Shown here piece after piece: positions 1 through 10,374 of a stretch of 64,000 bases of DNA. The stretch is from Rufibacter tibetensis (GTDB lineage Bacteria > Bacteroidota > Bacteroidia > Cytophagales > Hymenobacteraceae). Location of the stretch: contig NZ_CP012643.1 of assembly GCF_001310085.1 (NCBI RefSeq), forward strand, positions 4,842,001 through 4,906,000, given 5' to 3'. A program made the position numbers and the translations under genes. The notes beneath the pieces are model-generated. The model was given only the letters and a program-made list of their open reading frames with translations, was not told the origin of the DNA and searched no databases. Position 1 is the first letter of the stretch. Each line of letters opens with the position of its first letter.

Positions 1-99
1 TACATCATAACCGGCATCTAACAGCATGTTTTTCAACATAGTGCGCATGTAGAAAGAATCATCTACAATTAGTATTCTTTTTTTATCGGTGATTTCCAT
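1..99 (-). CDS. CheY-like response regulator, N-terminal fragment
   Basis: The 33 codons from the ATG at 99 to the left edge read as the start of a receiver domain: a beta-1 strand followed by the acidic pair D13-D14 (motif ILIVDDS) and the start of helix 1. The phospho-accepting Asp lies outside the window, so a stand-alone CheY and a longer receiver-containing protein cannot be told apart. It follows cheW by 24 bp on the same strand, so it is probably co-transcribed with the receptor and cheW and takes the output of that chemosensory array. Confidence 0.8.
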   Translation of the reverse strand, partial: MEITDKKRILIVDDSFYMRTMLKNMLLDAGYDV

Positions 100-123
100 A
101 AGTAATAAGGTCAAATATGAGCA

Positions 124-624
124 CTATGATTTCAATTGCATTACTTCATCTGAGGTAAGAATCTTGAAGATATCCAGCACAATGATGAGCCGGTCTTCGT
201 GTTTTCCTATGCCTTCAATAAAGTTTTCATTGATGTTGATATCCTGAATAAAAGTAGGAGCCTTGTCAATGCTGGAGACTGGCAACGTCAAAGATTGGGG
301 CACCTCATGCACAATGAACCCCATGGTATATTCCTTCGCCTCCATTACCAGGGTATACGTATGCGGGGTAAACATGCCGGAAGGGCGCTCAATTCTGAAG
401 CGCTCTTCCAGATCCATGATGGCTATAATGTCTCCTCTAATGTTGGATACTCCTTTGATAAAAGAAGGTGTTTTGGGCATGCGGGTAATTTCAGGGGTAA
501 TAGTTACCTCCTTTACTTGGTCAATGCGAACCCCGTACTCTTCATTGCCTAATTTAAAGACAATGAGGTGTACCCGCTCTACTACCGAAACATCCTTTTT
601 ATCTCGTATATTCTGAGATTCCAT
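124..624 (-). CDS. cheW: CheW chemotaxis coupling protein
   Basis: This 166-aa protein has a single CheW domain (about residues 18-155). Visible signatures are the first beta-barrel strand LIVFKLGNEEYGVRIDQVKEV-type segment near residues 20-40 and the receptor-contact motif GVSNIRGDIIAIMDL (residues 58-72), with the conserved R63. CheW links chemoreceptors to the CheA kinase in signalling arrays. Its ATG shares one base (624) with the stop codon of the receptor gene upstream, so the two are probably translationally coupled and made in step. No CheA is in the window; it would have to be to the left or elsewhere. Confidence 0.93.
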   Translation of the reverse strand: MESQNIRDKKDVSVVERVHLIVFKLGNEEYGVRIDQVKEVTITPEITRMPKTPSFIKGVSNIRGDIIAIMDLEERFRIERPSGMFTPHTYTLVMEAKEYTMGFIVHEVPQSLTLPVSSIDKAPTFIQDININENFIEGIGKHEDRLIIVLDIFKILTSDEVMQLKS

Positions 625-3600
625 TATTCCTGGCCTCTGTTTTTAATCGTTTTCTTAACGGTTGGTTTCGTGCCGAAGTCGTTGTCATCTAAGTCGTCTC
701 CCGGGAAAGAACGTCTTCTTGGCGCTGGCACAGCCGTTAGTTTACGAGCGTTGCGGTTAGGGTAAACCAAGTTTCCGTTTACCAATTTGAAGGCAGAAAT
801 ACTCATCTGCAGATCATCTGCAATGTCATTCAGACGCTGGCTGGAAGAGGTCAGTTCCTGCATGGAAGTAGACAATTGCTTGGCTGTACCCGCTACTTGT
901 TGTGTACCAGAAGCAGTTTGTTCCGCAATGGCTACCACTTCTTCCACGTATTTAACTACGTCTCCAATAGACGTCTTCTGTACTTCAGTAGACACCAGAA
1001 TGTCTTGGGCACTACGTAGCGTTTCACCACTGGAGGTCGCAATGTTTTTAAAGGCGCCGGATGCTTCAAACGTAGCATTCTTTCCTTTCAATACCCGGCC
1101 CTCCATGGTTGCAATTGCTGCGGCAGCGGAAGAAGTATCTTTCTTCACGTCATCTACCAGCGTGCTGATTTCGCTTGCAGATTTACGGGATCCTTCCGCC
1201 AGCTTCCGTATTTCTTCGGCTACTACTGCAAAACCACGTCCTGCCTCACCAGCTCTAGCCGCCTCAATAGCTGCATTCAAAGCCAGCAAGTTGGTTTGAG
1301 CGGCAATGTCAGTAATTACTCCAAGGGATTTAGAGATCTCCTGGCTACGGGTACTCAATACTTCAATGGTTTTGGCAGTCAAGGCGGCAGAAGAAGAAAT
1401 TTCTTCCATGTTGCGCACCACTTCGGCCACAGTTTTCAGACCCAATTGAGAGGTTTCCTCTCCCATCACCGCAGAACGGTTCACCACATCAGCTTTGTTC
1501 GCAGTTTCTTTTGTGGCCTTCATGATTTCTTCAATCAACTTGAAGGCCTGGTCTGTTTTCAGAGCTTGGTTTTGCGCACCCTCTGCCATTTGTTGCATGG
1601 CCAAGGCTACATCTACTGTTACCCTGTTCATCTCCAATCCTTTAGCAGCCATCTCTTCAGAAGACGAACCTACGATGAGCGAAGAATCATTGATTTCACC
1701 CAACAGGGCATTCAGGTTATCTACCGCCAAGTTCAAGGCATTTGACATAGCCAGAATATCACCCGCAGTATGGATTTCAACCTTTTGGGTCAAATCACCC
1801 TCAGAAATAGAACGCACTACGCGAGATACTTCTAGTACTGGCGTTACAATAGACTCTAACAAATCATTTAACGTATCTACCAGTTCTTTCCAGCTTCCGC
1901 TCACACCGTGTACAGTGGCACGCTCTGTCAGTTTCCCTTCCACCCCTGCTACTCTGGCTACCCGGCTCACCTCACCCGCTAAACGATTCAGGTCTTCCAC
2001 CATGCTGTTGATGGTGTCTGCCAGGTCAGCTAATTCGCCTTTGGCTTGTAAGGTCAGCTTCTGGGTTAAGTCACCTTTAGATACCGCCGTTACTACTTTC
2101 ACGATTCCGCGAACCTGAGTTGTCAGGTTAGAAGCCATGATGTTCACGTTGTCAGTCAGGTCTTTCCAAACTCCTGCCACATTCGGCACAGCAGCCTGTC
2201 CACCTAATCTACCCTCAGTACCTACCTCAAGCGCCACCCGGGTTACCTCACCAGCGAAGATGTTCAGGGAATCCACCATCTGGTTCAGGTTGTCCTTCAG
2301 CTCAGCTAATTCACCACGTACATTCACCGTAATTTTCTGAGTTAAATCTCCTTTCGCTACCGCAGTAGCTACGTTCGCAATGTCCCGCACCTGAAGCGTC
2401 AGGTTAGACGCCATGGTGTTTACATTGTCAGTCAGGTCTTTCCAAACCCCAGCAACGTTAGGCACTTTGGCTTGTCCGCCTAGTCTTCCTTCGGTACCTA
2501 CCTCAAGCGCCACACGGGTTACTTCACCCGCGAAGATGTTGAGGGAGTCCACCATCTGGTTTAATATATCTTTTAGCTGAAGGATTTCACCCTTCACATT
2601 CACCGTCATTTTCTGGCTCAGGTCCCCTTTCGCTACTGCAGTCGCTACGTTGGCAATATCCCGCACCTGAGAGGTAAGGTTAGATGCCATGGAGTTCACG
2701 TTGTCAGTGAGCATTTTCCAGGTTCCTGCCACGTTAGGCACGGAAGCCTGGCCACCCAGTTTACCCTCAGTTCCTACCTCTAACGCCACGCGGGTTACCT
2801 CACCAGCGAAAACGTTCAGAGAGTCCACCATCTGGTTCAAGATGTTTTTCAGCTCCAAAAGCTCTCCTTTTACATCTACCGTAATCTTCTGGGTAAGGTC
2901 CCCTTTCGCTACCGCAGTAGCAACATTAGCAATGTCACGTACCTGCAGCGTCAGGTTAGAGGCCATTGAGTTCACATTGTCTGTCAACTCTTTCCAGGTA
3001 CCGCGTACTTTAGGCACATTGGCCTGACCACCCAGTTTACCTTCAGTTCCCACCTCTCTCGCTACCCGAGTTACCTCGTCTGCAAAGATGTTGAGGGAGT
3101 CCACCATTTGGTTTAGGTTGTTTTTCAGCTCTAAGAGCTCGCCTTTCACATCAACCGTTATCTTCTGGCTTAAGTCACCTCTTGCTACCGCAGTGGCTAC
3201 GTTGGCAATGTCCCTTACCTGAGAGGTAAGGTTACCAGCCATGAAGTTCACATTGTCAGTAAGGTCTTTCCAAACCCCGCCTACATTTGGCACAGATGCC
3301 TGTCCACCCAAGATACCTTCGGTGCCCACTTCACGAGCCACCCGGGTTACCTCCCCGGCGAAGATATTGAGGGAGTCCACCATCTGGTTCAGGTTGTCCT
3401 TCAATTGAAGAAGCTCGCCTTTCACGTCAACAGTGATTTTCTGACTTAAGTCACCACGGGCCACAGCTGTAGCTACGTTAGCTATATCTCTTACTTGAAG
3501 CGTCAAATTAGACGCCATTGAGTTTACGTTGTCGGTCAAGGCCTTCCAGGTACCGGCCACATTAGGTACAGCAGCCTGTCCACCTAACTTACCTTCGGTT

Positions 3601-6092
3601 CCTACCTCACGGGCCACGCGGGTTACTTCCCCGGCGAAGATATTCAAGGAGTCCACCATCTGGTTCAAGTTGTCCTTCAACTCGGCCAACTCCCCTTTCA
3701 CATTAACCGTGATTTTCTGGCTTAGGTCACCCCTTGCTACCGCGGTTGCTACATTAGCGATGTCGCGCACCTGAAGGGTCAGGTTAGAGGCCATCGAGTT
3801 CACGTTGTCCGTCAACGCCTTCCAGGTACCTGCTACGTTAGGCACAGTGGCCTGCCCGCCCAATTTACCTTCGGTACCTACCTCCAGTGCCACGCGGGTT
3901 ACCTCCCCGGCGAAGATATTGAGGGAGTCCACCATTTGGTTAAGGTTGTCCTTCAACTCGGCTAGTTCGCCTTTTACCCCAACGGTTACCTTTTGGCTCA
4001 AATCACCCCTTGCTACCGCAGTTGCTACGTTGGCAATGTCGCGTACCTGAGAGGTAAGGTTACCAGCCATGAAGTTCACATTATCAGTGAGGTCTTTCCA
4101 AACACCACCTACATTAGGTACAGTGGCTTGGCCGCCCAACTTACCTTCAGTTCCCACTTCACGCGCTACCCGGGTTACCTCACCGGCAAAGATATTGAGG
4201 GAGTCCACCATCTGGTTCAGGTTGTCCTTCAACTGAAGGAGCTCGCCTTTCACGTCCACAGTGATCTTTTGGGTTAAGTCGCCTTTTGCTACCGCAGTTG
4301 CCACGTTAGCAATGTCGCGCACTTGCAGCGTCAAGTTAGACGCCATGAAGTTCACGTTATCGGTTAAGTCTTTCCAAACACCGCCCACATTAGGCACGGT
4401 TGCCTGACCACCTAACTTACCTTCGGTTCCTACCTCAAGAGCCACACGAGTTACTTCCCCCGCGAAGATGTTGAGGGAGTCCACCATCTGGTTTAAGCTG
4501 TCTTTTAATTGAAGGAGCTCTCCGTTAACATTAACCGTGATTTTCTGGCTCAACTCGCCACGAGCCACCGCAGTCGCTACGTTCGCGATGTCACGCACCT
4601 GAAGGGTCAGGTTAGAAGCCATTGAGTTCACGTTGTCAGTAAGTTCTTTCCAAACTCCCGCTACTTTAGGCACGTTAGCTTGACCACCTAAGATTCCTTC
4701 AGTTCCTACTTCTCTCGCTACCCGAGTTACCTCATCTGCGAAGATGTTCAGGGAGTCCACCATTTGGTTCAGGTTGTCCTTCAGCTCGGCTAACTCACCT
4801 TTCACGTTTACCGTTATTTTTTGGGTCAAGTCACCTTTCGCTACCGCAGTGGCTACATTGGCGATGTCACGCAGCTGAGAGGTCAGGTTGGAAGCCATAG
4901 TGTTCACGTTGTCAGTAAGGTCTTTCCAAACTCCACCTACGTTCGGAACTTTCGCTTGGCCACCTAGCTTACCCTCGGTACCCACTTCACGGGCCACCCG
5001 GGTAACCTCATCACCGAAGATGTTCAAAGAGTCCACCATTTGGTTGATGTTCTCTTTCAATTGAAGCATTTCCCCTTTCAGGTCTACCGTTACTTTTTGG
5101 TCCAGGTTCCCCTGGGCAACAGCAGTAGTTACTTTCGCGATGTCCCGTACCTGAAGAGTAAGGTTAGACGCCATCGCATTTACATTATCAGTAAGTTCTT
5201 TCCAGATACCAGCCACGTTAGGCACTGATGCCTGACCGCCTAGTTTTCCCTCAGTACCTACTTCCAAGGCCACCCTAGTTACCTCACCGGCAAACAGGTT
5301 CAGGTTGTCAATAGTACGGTTGATGGTTTCAGCCATGACCTTGAAGTCACCGGACACAGGAATCTGGAACGTCTCGTCCAGGTTACCGCGAGAGATGTTC
5401 TTCAATACCTTGCCTACCTCCAATACCGGAACGGCGATGGAGTCTACCAGGCCGTTGATGTTGTTGATCATGTCCTTCCAGAAACCTGAGGCACTCTCAG
5501 CAGAGGCACGGGCTTTCAGGTTACCCTCTACCCCGGCAACTTTAGAGATACGCGACACCTCTCCTCCTACACCCCCAATCATCTCCACCATGGAGTTGTA
5601 GGCTTCGGCTATCTCTGAGAAGATGTCGTTGTTTTGTTTGGTCAAGCGCACCGAGACGTCTCCTTTTTTGAAGGCATCAAGGGCATAAAGCACGCGGTTC
5701 AGCTGCTCATTGATGTAGTCAGAATCCTGAGTCTGGGTAGTCTGGCGCGGAGAGTTGCTTTTCCGGGCCTGATCTGTAGTCTCAGCTTCCAAAGATGTTT
5801 TTTCCGTTTTATCGGCTTGTTTCTCCACTGTCTTTCCTCCTGCACGGGCTTTGGTAGTAGCAGCTCGTCCGTTTGTCTCTGTCAAGGGAAGGTCTACCAT
5901 TGAGGTGGCAGGAGTTTCCTGAACTGGCGTTTCCTCAGGCTGCTCTGCGACAGGAATATCTGCCGGTGCCGAGGCAGGGGCCTCTGCCGGTGCTGAGGCA
6001 GCAACATCCGTAGGCACCTCCACGGGTGTCTCGGCCTCCGTCTTCCCAATCAGTTTATCCTTGTTGAGTTTCAAGTTTTTACCTAAAGCCAT
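624..6092 (-). CDS. Soluble poly-HAMP methyl-accepting chemotaxis protein (about 15 HAMP units)
   Basis: A giant chemoreceptor of 1822 aa from the ATG at 6092; a GTG at 6131 would add 13 residues, but ATG starting MALGKN is preferred. There is no transmembrane segment or signal peptide, so it should be cytoplasmic. Order: a Pro/Ala/Glu-rich low-complexity N-terminus (about 20-125), about 15 consecutive HAMP-type units (about 125-1470), then an MCP signalling hairpin whose conserved tip ([16 protein letters not shown]) lies near residue 1600. The C-terminus is short, basic and Asp-rich, with no visible CheR-tethering pentapeptide. Eleven central units are nearly identical and exactly 92 residues long. 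No separate ligand-binding domain is visible, so sensing is either by the HAMP stack itself or through partners. Downstream cheW overlaps by 1 bp; an orphan ParA gene lies 128 bp upstream of this ATG (89 bp upstream of the GTG). Confidence 0.93.
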   Translation of the reverse strand: MALGKNLKLNKDKLIGKTEAETPVEVPTDVAASAPAEAPASAPADIPVAEQPEETPVQETPATSMVDLPLTETNGRAATTKARAGGKTVEKQADKTEKTSLEAETTDQARKSNSPRQTTQTQDSDYINEQLNRVLYALDAFKKGDVSVRLTKQNNDIFSEIAEAYNSMVEMIGGVGGEVSRISKVAGVEGNLKARASAESASGFWKDMINNINGLVDSIAVPVLEVGKVLKNISRGNLDETFQIPVSGDFKVMAETINRTIDNLNLFAGEVTRVALEVGTEGKLGGQASVPNVAGIWKELTDNVNAMASNLTLQVRDIAKVTTAVAQGNLDQKVTVDLKGEMLQLKENINQMVDSLNIFGDEVTRVAREVGTEGKLGGQAKVPNVGGVWKDLTDNVNTMASNLTSQLRDIANVATAVAKGDLTQKITVNVKGELAELKDNLNQMVDSLNIFADEVTRVAREVGTEGILGGQANVPKVAGVWKELTDNVNSMASNLTLQVRDIANVATAVARGELSQKITVNVNGELLQLKDSLNQMVDSLNIFAGEVTRVALEVGTEGKLGGQATVPNVGGVWKDLTDNVNFMASNLTLQVRDIANVATAVAKGDLTQKITVDVKGELLQLKDNLNQMVDSLNIFAGEVTRVAREVGTEGKLGGQATVPNVGGVWKDLTDNVNFMAGNLTSQVRDIANVATAVARGDLSQKVTVGVKGELAELKDNLNQMVDSLNIFAGEVTRVALEVGTEGKLGGQATVPNVAGTWKALTDNVNSMASNLTLQVRDIANVATAVARGDLSQKITVNVKGELAELKDNLNQMVDSLNIFAGEVTRVAREVGTEGKLGGQAAVPNVAGTWKALTDNVNSMASNLTLQVRDIANVATAVARGDLSQKITVDVKGELLQLKDNLNQMVDSLNIFAGEVTRVAREVGTEGILGGQASVPNVGGVWKDLTDNVNFMAGNLTSQVRDIANVATAVARGDLSQKITVDVKGELLELKNNLNQMVDSLNIFADEVTRVAREVGTEGKLGGQANVPKVRGTWKELTDNVNSMASNLTLQVRDIANVATAVAKGDLTQKITVDVKGELLELKNILNQMVDSLNVFAGEVTRVALEVGTEGKLGGQASVPNVAGTWKMLTDNVNSMASNLTSQVRDIANVATAVAKGDLSQKMTVNVKGEILQLKDILNQMVDSLNIFAGEVTRVALEVGTEGRLGGQAKVPNVAGVWKDLTDNVNTMASNLTLQVRDIANVATAVAKGDLTQKITVNVRGELAELKDNLNQMVDSLNIFAGEVTRVALEVGTEGRLGGQAAVPNVAGVWKDLTDNVNIMASNLTTQVRGIVKVVTAVSKGDLTQKLTLQAKGELADLADTINSMVEDLNRLAGEVSRVARVAGVEGKLTERATVHGVSGSWKELVDTLNDLLESIVTPVLEVSRVVRSISEGDLTQKVEIHTAGDILAMSNALNLAVDNLNALLGEINDSSLIVGSSSEEMAAKGLEMNRVTVDVALAMQQMAEGAQNQALKTDQAFKLIEEIMKATKETANKADVVNRSAVMGEETSQLGLKTVAEVVRNMEEISSSAALTAKTIEVLSTRSQEISKSLGVITDIAAQTNLLALNAAIEAARAGEAGRGFAVVAEEIRKLAEGSRKSASEISTLVDDVKKDTSSAAAAIATMEGRVLKGKNATFEASGAFKNIATSSGETLRSAQDILVSTEVQKTSIGDVVKYVEEVVAIAEQTASGTQQVAGTAKQLSTSMQELTSSSQRLNDIADDLQMSISAFKLVNGNLVYPNRNARKLTAVPAPRRRSFPGDDLDDNDFGTKPTVKKTIKNRGQE
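2109..5144 (-). repeat. Eleven in-frame 276-bp tandem repeats inside the chemoreceptor gene
   Basis: Reading the receptor gene, eleven consecutive units begin with Asp-Ile-Ala and end with Gln-Val/Leu-Arg. Each is 92 codons, and the block from the first unit's Asp codon (5142-5144) to the last unit's Arg codon (2109-2111) is exactly 3036 bp = 11 x 276. Units differ mainly by alternations such as [22 protein letters not shown] and AELKD/LQLKD, which recur in shuffled combinations. That pattern suggests unit duplication and gene conversion. Flanking HAMP units on both sides are more diverged. Confidence 0.93.
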
Positions 6093-6220
6093 CTTATCTT
6101 TAATGAAGAACGTTAATATCCTCTGCAGCACCAGATGGTGCCAATATATTTATATTCAATGCCTGGGTTTAGGAGACATCTTCGCAATTTACTAATAAAA
6201 CAAGACTTCCGGAAGCTTTG

Positions 6221-6970
6221 CTAAGCAAGTGAAACAAATTCCTTAGCCAATCCCAGGTAATCTTTTGCCCCGTATGAAGAAGCATCGTAATCCAACACAC
6301 TCTGCCCAAAAGAAGGAGCCTCAGCCAATTTAACATTGAGCCTGATGCGCTGCTGGAAAATGTATTCGTCTACGTTCTCTTTAAGGTAATCTTCTATCTC
6401 TGCGCTCAGCTTGCGTCGTTTGTCATACATTACCACAACAATGCCCTTTACCTTAAGTTTAGAGTTGAGCGTCTTCTTAATTTGTTTTACCGTATTCAGA
6501 ATCTGCCCTAATCCTTGCAGCGTAAGCACCTCCATCTGCAAAGGAATCAACACCTCATCAGATGAAGCCAACGCATTCACGGTGAGCAGTGACAAAGAAG
6601 GCGGACAATCAATCAGGATGTAATCAAAACCAGTCACCTCATCCAGCAAATGCTGCAGAAATCGTTCCCGCTCCTCATGGTTCACCAGCGAAATTTCCAC
6701 ATCTACCAGATCATTTGAACCCGGCGCTATAAACAAACCGTTACTTTCCTGAAGGCAGTCCATGAGTTTGACCTTGCCTGCAAAAACGTCAGCCAGCGTG
6801 GAAGATGGTTCTGTAATGCCTAAAGAATAAGAAAGATTGGCTTGCGGATCTAAATCGATTAACAACACGCGCTTGCCCAGCTTTTGCAGGGCGCTCCCCA
6901 GGTTGATGGTAGTTGTGGTTTTACCTGTACCTCCTTTTTGGTTGATGACCGATACGATTGTTGCTGGCAT
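6221..6970 (-). CDS. ParA/Soj-family ATPase (orphan, chemosensory-linked)
   Basis: This 249-aa P-loop ATPase has the deviant Walker A box KGGTGKTT at residues 12-19 with the signature Lys (K12), and the second signature YILIDCPPSLSLL in the middle. This is the ParA/MinD family, which forms ATP-dependent dimers on the nucleoid and positions cargo. No ParB or parS-like site is adjacent. Instead it is the first gene of a same-strand run with a soluble chemoreceptor, cheW and cheY. By analogy with PpfA of Rhodobacter sphaeroides, which segregates cytoplasmic chemoreceptor clusters, it may position this array (inference). It could also be the chromosomal Soj displaced from parB. Confidence 0.9.
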   Translation of the reverse strand: MPATIVSVINQKGGTGKTTTTINLGSALQKLGKRVLLIDLDPQANLSYSLGITEPSSTLADVFAGKVKLMDCLQESNGLFIAPGSNDLVDVEISLVNHEERERFLQHLLDEVTGFDYILIDCPPSLSLLTVNALASSDEVLIPLQMEVLTLQGLGQILNTVKQIKKTLNSKLKVKGIVVVMYDKRRKLSAEIEDYLKENVDEYIFQQRIRLNVKLAEAPSFGQSVLDYDASSYGAKDYLGLAKEFVSLA

Positions 6971-7077
6971 AGGTTACGGTGGAAAGAAAAAATTTTTCTA
7001 AGTGTGTGACGAGCCGCTAAACTACAAATAAAACAGGGGCTCTAGTAGTATTTTAAGCTTCTTTTGGGCAAATACCC

Positions 7078-7569
7078 TTAAAACCTTGCAGGTTGCTCTT
7101 GGTATAAATAATGCAGTTTACAGGTACCTGCCCGCAAGTTTTCCCATGAAAAACCGTTAAAGTGTAGGTGAGCAATGGTGGCCGTATTGAAGGAAACCTC
7201 TTCATGGGCCAGGCTCGACGCGAAAAAAGAGATAGTTGGGTTATGTCCTACGATCAACAAGGTGTCCACCTCATCTTTTACCCCGTGCAAAAGGGTAAGC
7301 AGGTCATGCTCAGAGCTGTAATAGATGTCATGCTCCAGTTGAACCGGCACTTTGTGCTCCATTTGCTCCAGCATATTCTCTAGCGTCATCTGGGTTCTCA
7401 CAGAAGGACTGCACAAGATCAACTCGGGTAACAGAGACTGGCCTTTAAGCCACAGGCCGGCCTCACCCGCTTGTCTTTGCCCAAACAAGGTAATCTCACG
7501 GTCAAAATCTTTTTGCCCAATGGTTTTATCTGCCGCTGTGGCGTGGCGCATTAATAAGAGATTCTTCAT
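7078..7569 (-). CDS. sixA: SixA-type phosphohistidine phosphatase
   Basis: A 163-aa single-domain histidine phosphatase. The N-terminal catalytic motif LMRHA (R8, H9) and the second catalytic-pocket motif LLIVGHNPTI near the middle are both present. Length matches SixA, which dephosphorylates phosphohistidine on signalling or phosphotransfer proteins. It is separated from ParA by 107 bp and lies divergent to topA. Whether its target is a local histidine kinase or PTS-Ntr protein cannot be told from the sequence. Confidence 0.85.
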   Translation of the reverse strand: MKNLLLMRHATAADKTIGQKDFDREITLFGQRQAGEAGLWLKGQSLLPELILCSPSVRTQMTLENMLEQMEHKVPVQLEHDIYYSSEHDLLTLLHGVKDEVDTLLIVGHNPTISFFASSLAHEEVSFNTATIAHLHFNGFSWENLRAGTCKLHYLYQEQPARF

Positions 7570-7652
7570 GGCTATGTTTACTAAATAAACCTTTTTACCC
7601 CCTCAAGGTATATTAATTTACCTGATTGGAACAATCGGCATAAAGATAGTGG

Positions 7653-7684
7653 TTGGATTGTCTCAAAAAATTACTACATCTTTG
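7653..7684 (+). promoter_or_regulatory. Putative topA promoter, Bacteroidota type
   Basis: TTG at 7653-7655, a 21-bp spacer, then CATCTTTG at 7677-7684, one mismatch from the Bacteroidota -7 consensus TAnnTTTG. It ends 35 bp before the topA ATG. Pattern match only. Confidence 0.4.
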
Positions 7685-7719
7685 AAAAAATTTTGGGCGA
7701 TGCCCCACTTTAATCCCTT

Positions 7720-10170
7720 ATGATAAAGAACCTAGTAATTGTGGAGTCACCGGCTAAGGCCAAGACCATAGAAGGGTACCTGGGGAAGGATTTCGTGGTG
7801 AAATCCAGCTTCGGGCACGTGCGCGACCTCCCCAAAGACAACAATGCTATTGATATACAGAACGGCTTTAAGCCCACGTACGTGGTTAGCCCAGATAAAC
7901 GAGAAGTAATTGCCCAGCTTAAAAAACTAGCAAAGGAAGCCGAAACGGTCTGGTTAGCGTCCGATGAGGACCGCGAAGGAGAAGCCATATCCTGGCACCT
8001 TTCAGAGGCTCTGAACTTGACGGAGGCTAAAACCCGTCGCATTGTATTCCGTGAAATTACTAAGAGCGCCATTCTGAATGCTATTGAAAACCCGCGCTCT
8101 ATTGACACCAACCTGGTAAACGCCCAACAGGCACGCCGCGTGTTAGACCGCCTGGTGGGTTTTGAATTATCGCCGGTGCTTTGGAAGAAAATCAAGACAG
8201 GACTTTCCGCCGGACGGGTACAATCAGTAGCAGTACGGGTGGTAGTAGAGCGTGAACGGGAGATTGAGAAGCACAAAGCTGTTTCTACTTTTAAAGTAGT
8301 AGCCCAGTTTGATGCAGGTGGCAAACGCGTGGAAGCGGAACTAAATACCCGCTTTAAAACCCAGGCCGAAGCTGAAGACTTTTTAAAACGCTGCATTGGT
8401 GCCTCCTATTCTATTGAAAGTTTAGAGAAAAAGCCAACTAAACGGAGCCCTGCCCCTCCCTTTACCACGTCTACCCTGCAGCAGGAAGCCAGCCGTAAGC
8501 TATCTTTCTCTGTAGCCCAAACCATGCAAGTGGCACAACGCTTGTACGAGGCGGGTAAAATATCCTACATGCGTACTGACTCGGTGAACCTGTCACAAGA
8601 TGCCATGACTGCGGCGGCAGTTGAGATTGCGCGCTCTTTTGGCGAAAACTACGTGAAAACACGTCAGTACAAAACTAAATCAAAATCAGCGCAGGAAGCT
8701 CACGAATCAATCAGACCAACTGATTTCGCTGCCCTTCAGGTAAGCTCAGACCGAAACGAGCAACGCTTATATGACCTGATCAGAAAACGTGCCATTGCCT
8801 CGCAGATGGCCGATGCTGAGATTGAAAAAACCACTGCCACCATCACCATCAGTGGCCAGCCTGAAAAACTAGTTGCCACCGGAGAAGTAGTTCGTTTTGA
8901 AGGTTTCCTGAAAGTCTACAGTGAATCCACGGATGATGAGGAATTAGCTGACGATGATGTGAAGGGAATGCTCCCTCCCCTGAATGAAGGGCAGTCTCTG
9001 GCTTTACAGCGCCTGCAAGCCACCGAGCGCTACAGCCGCCCAGCCCCTCGCTACACTGAGGCTAGTTTGGTGAAGAAACTGGAGGAAATGGGAATTGGCC
9101 GTCCGTCTACTTACGCCCCTACCATCTCTACCATCCAGAAGCGCGGCTACGTGGAGAAAGACAACCGGGAAGGTAAGGAACGGGCCTATACAGTTCTGAC
9201 GCTTGAGAACGACCAAATCAGCACTCAAAAGAAAACTGAGATGGCCGGAGCCGAGAAAGCCAAGCTCTTCCCTACCGACATTGCCATGGTGGTAACTGAC
9301 TTTTTGGTGTCACACTTTGAGAGCGTAATTGACTATTCTTTCACCGCGAAAGTAGAGGAAGAATTTGATGAGATAGCTGCAGGTAAAAAGCAGTGGGATA
9401 AAATGTTAGATACATTTTATACAAGCTTTCATCAAACTATAGAAACCAGTGCCAATGTAGAACGCTCTACCGTAAGCGGTGCCCGTGAACTCGGGGTAGA
9501 TCCTGTTTCAGGAATGAAAGTGATTGCTAAATTAGGACGTTTTGGACCTTACGTACAGTTGGGCGAGGAAGTGGAAGGAACTGAAGCTAAACCGGTGTAT
9601 GCCAGTCTACGCAAAGGCACTTTCATAGAATCCATCTCCCTGGAACAGGCGTTAGAGTTATTCAAATTACCCCGTATCGTTGGGGAGTTTGAAGGAAAGG
9701 AAATGAAAGCCGCCATTGGTCGGTTTGGGCCTTACATTCAGCACAACAGCAAGTACTATTCCTTGCCGAAAGACCTGGATCCTTTGTTAGTCACTGAACC
9801 GGAAGCCATTGCTTTGATAGAAGCCAAGCGCAAGGCTGATGCGGAAAAAATGATCAAGACCTTCCCTGAAAACCCGGAAGTAACGGTCTTAAATGGTCGA
9901 TTTGGCCCATACATCTGCGTAGGCAAGAAGAACGTGAAAATTCCTAAAGGACAGGAACCGGCAGAGTTGACTTTGAAGCAATGTCTGGAATTGGCAGAAG
10001 CTACTCCTGACAAACCAGCTCGTGGTGGTTTTAAAAAGAAAGCAGCCCCAGCTGCTGACACCCCTGCTGCCAAGAAAACAGCTGCAAAAAAACCAGCAGC
10101 CAAGAAAACGACTAGTACCACCAAAGCAGCTGCCAAGAAAACTTCTTCTGCTAAGAAAAAAGCCAGCTAA
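7720..10170 (+). CDS. topA: DNA topoisomerase I (type IA)
   Basis: 816 aa. The Toprim domain begins at once (VIVESPAKAKTIEGYLG), with the acidic DEDREGEAISWH motif near residue 90. The catalytic Tyr is Y283 in ISYMRTDS. The C-terminal part contains several GRFGPY-type repeats (about residues 605-740), the Topo_C_Rpt elements of Bacteroidota enzymes. A Lys/Ala/Thr-rich histone-like tail of about 45 residues ends the protein. It relaxes negative supercoils by single-strand cleavage. It has its own promoter-like element and a strong hairpin terminator, so it is probably monocistronic. Confidence 0.97.
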   Translation: MIKNLVIVESPAKAKTIEGYLGKDFVVKSSFGHVRDLPKDNNAIDIQNGFKPTYVVSPDKREVIAQLKKLAKEAETVWLASDEDREGEAISWHLSEALNLTEAKTRRIVFREITKSAILNAIENPRSIDTNLVNAQQARRVLDRLVGFELSPVLWKKIKTGLSAGRVQSVAVRVVVEREREIEKHKAVSTFKVVAQFDAGGKRVEAELNTRFKTQAEAEDFLKRCIGASYSIESLEKKPTKRSPAPPFTTSTLQQEASRKLSFSVAQTMQVAQRLYEAGKISYMRTDSVNLSQDAMTAAAVEIARSFGENYVKTRQYKTKSKSAQEAHESIRPTDFAALQVSSDRNEQRLYDLIRKRAIASQMADAEIEKTTATITISGQPEKLVATGEVVRFEGFLKVYSESTDDEELADDDVKGMLPPLNEGQSLALQRLQATERYSRPAPRYTEASLVKKLEEMGIGRPSTYAPTISTIQKRGYVEKDNREGKERAYTVLTLENDQISTQKKTEMAGAEKAKLFPTDIAMVVTDFLVSHFESVIDYSFTAKVEEEFDEIAAGKKQWDKMLDTFYTSFHQTIETSANVERSTVSGARELGVDPVSGMKVIAKLGRFGPYVQLGEEVEGTEAKPVYASLRKGTFIESISLEQALELFKLPRIVGEFEGKEMKAAIGRFGPYIQHNSKYYSLPKDLDPLLVTEPEAIALIEAKRKADAEKMIKTFPENPEVTVLNGRFGPYICVGKKNVKIPKGQEPAELTLKQCLELAEATPDKPARGGFKKKAAPAADTPAAKKTAAKKPAAKKTTSTTKAAAKKTSSAKKKAS

Positions 10171-10208
10171 CCTAGCTTTTATCAATAAACATAGTCCTAG
10201 TAAGCATT

Positions 10209-10257
10209 AAACTCCCTTTTGGGGCTGTTTCCCTAAAACAGCCCCAAAAGGGAGTTT
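10209..10257. terminator. Perfect 22-bp hairpin after topA
   Basis: Perfect inverted arms 10209-10230 and 10236-10257 with a 5-nt loop. The outer ends are AAA on the left and TTT on the right, so the structure could work as a terminator on either strand. Confidence 0.8.
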
Positions 10258-10374
10258 ATCATTTCAGCGCAACCTTCGTATCCATAGGCATCATCAATCA
10301 AGAAGAACAGCTTCTAACAGGATGATAGCAGCACTAGAATTCAAAAGTCTAACAAATCTTCAAACCTTTTCTCA

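Noticed and set aside
2137-4277. Several plus-strand frames of about 80-110 codons with repeating sequences, resembling a repeat-protein array
   Set aside because: They are opposite-strand shadows of the tandem HAMP repeats in the chemoreceptor gene and repeat with the same 276-bp period.
2109-5144. Regularly spaced repeats that could suggest a CRISPR array
   Set aside because: The period is 276 bp, the repeats are coding and in frame, and there are no unique spacers.
6221-6970. Chromosome partition parAB locus
   Set aside because: No ParB gene or parS-like site is adjacent, while three chemosensory genes are; kept as orphan ParA.
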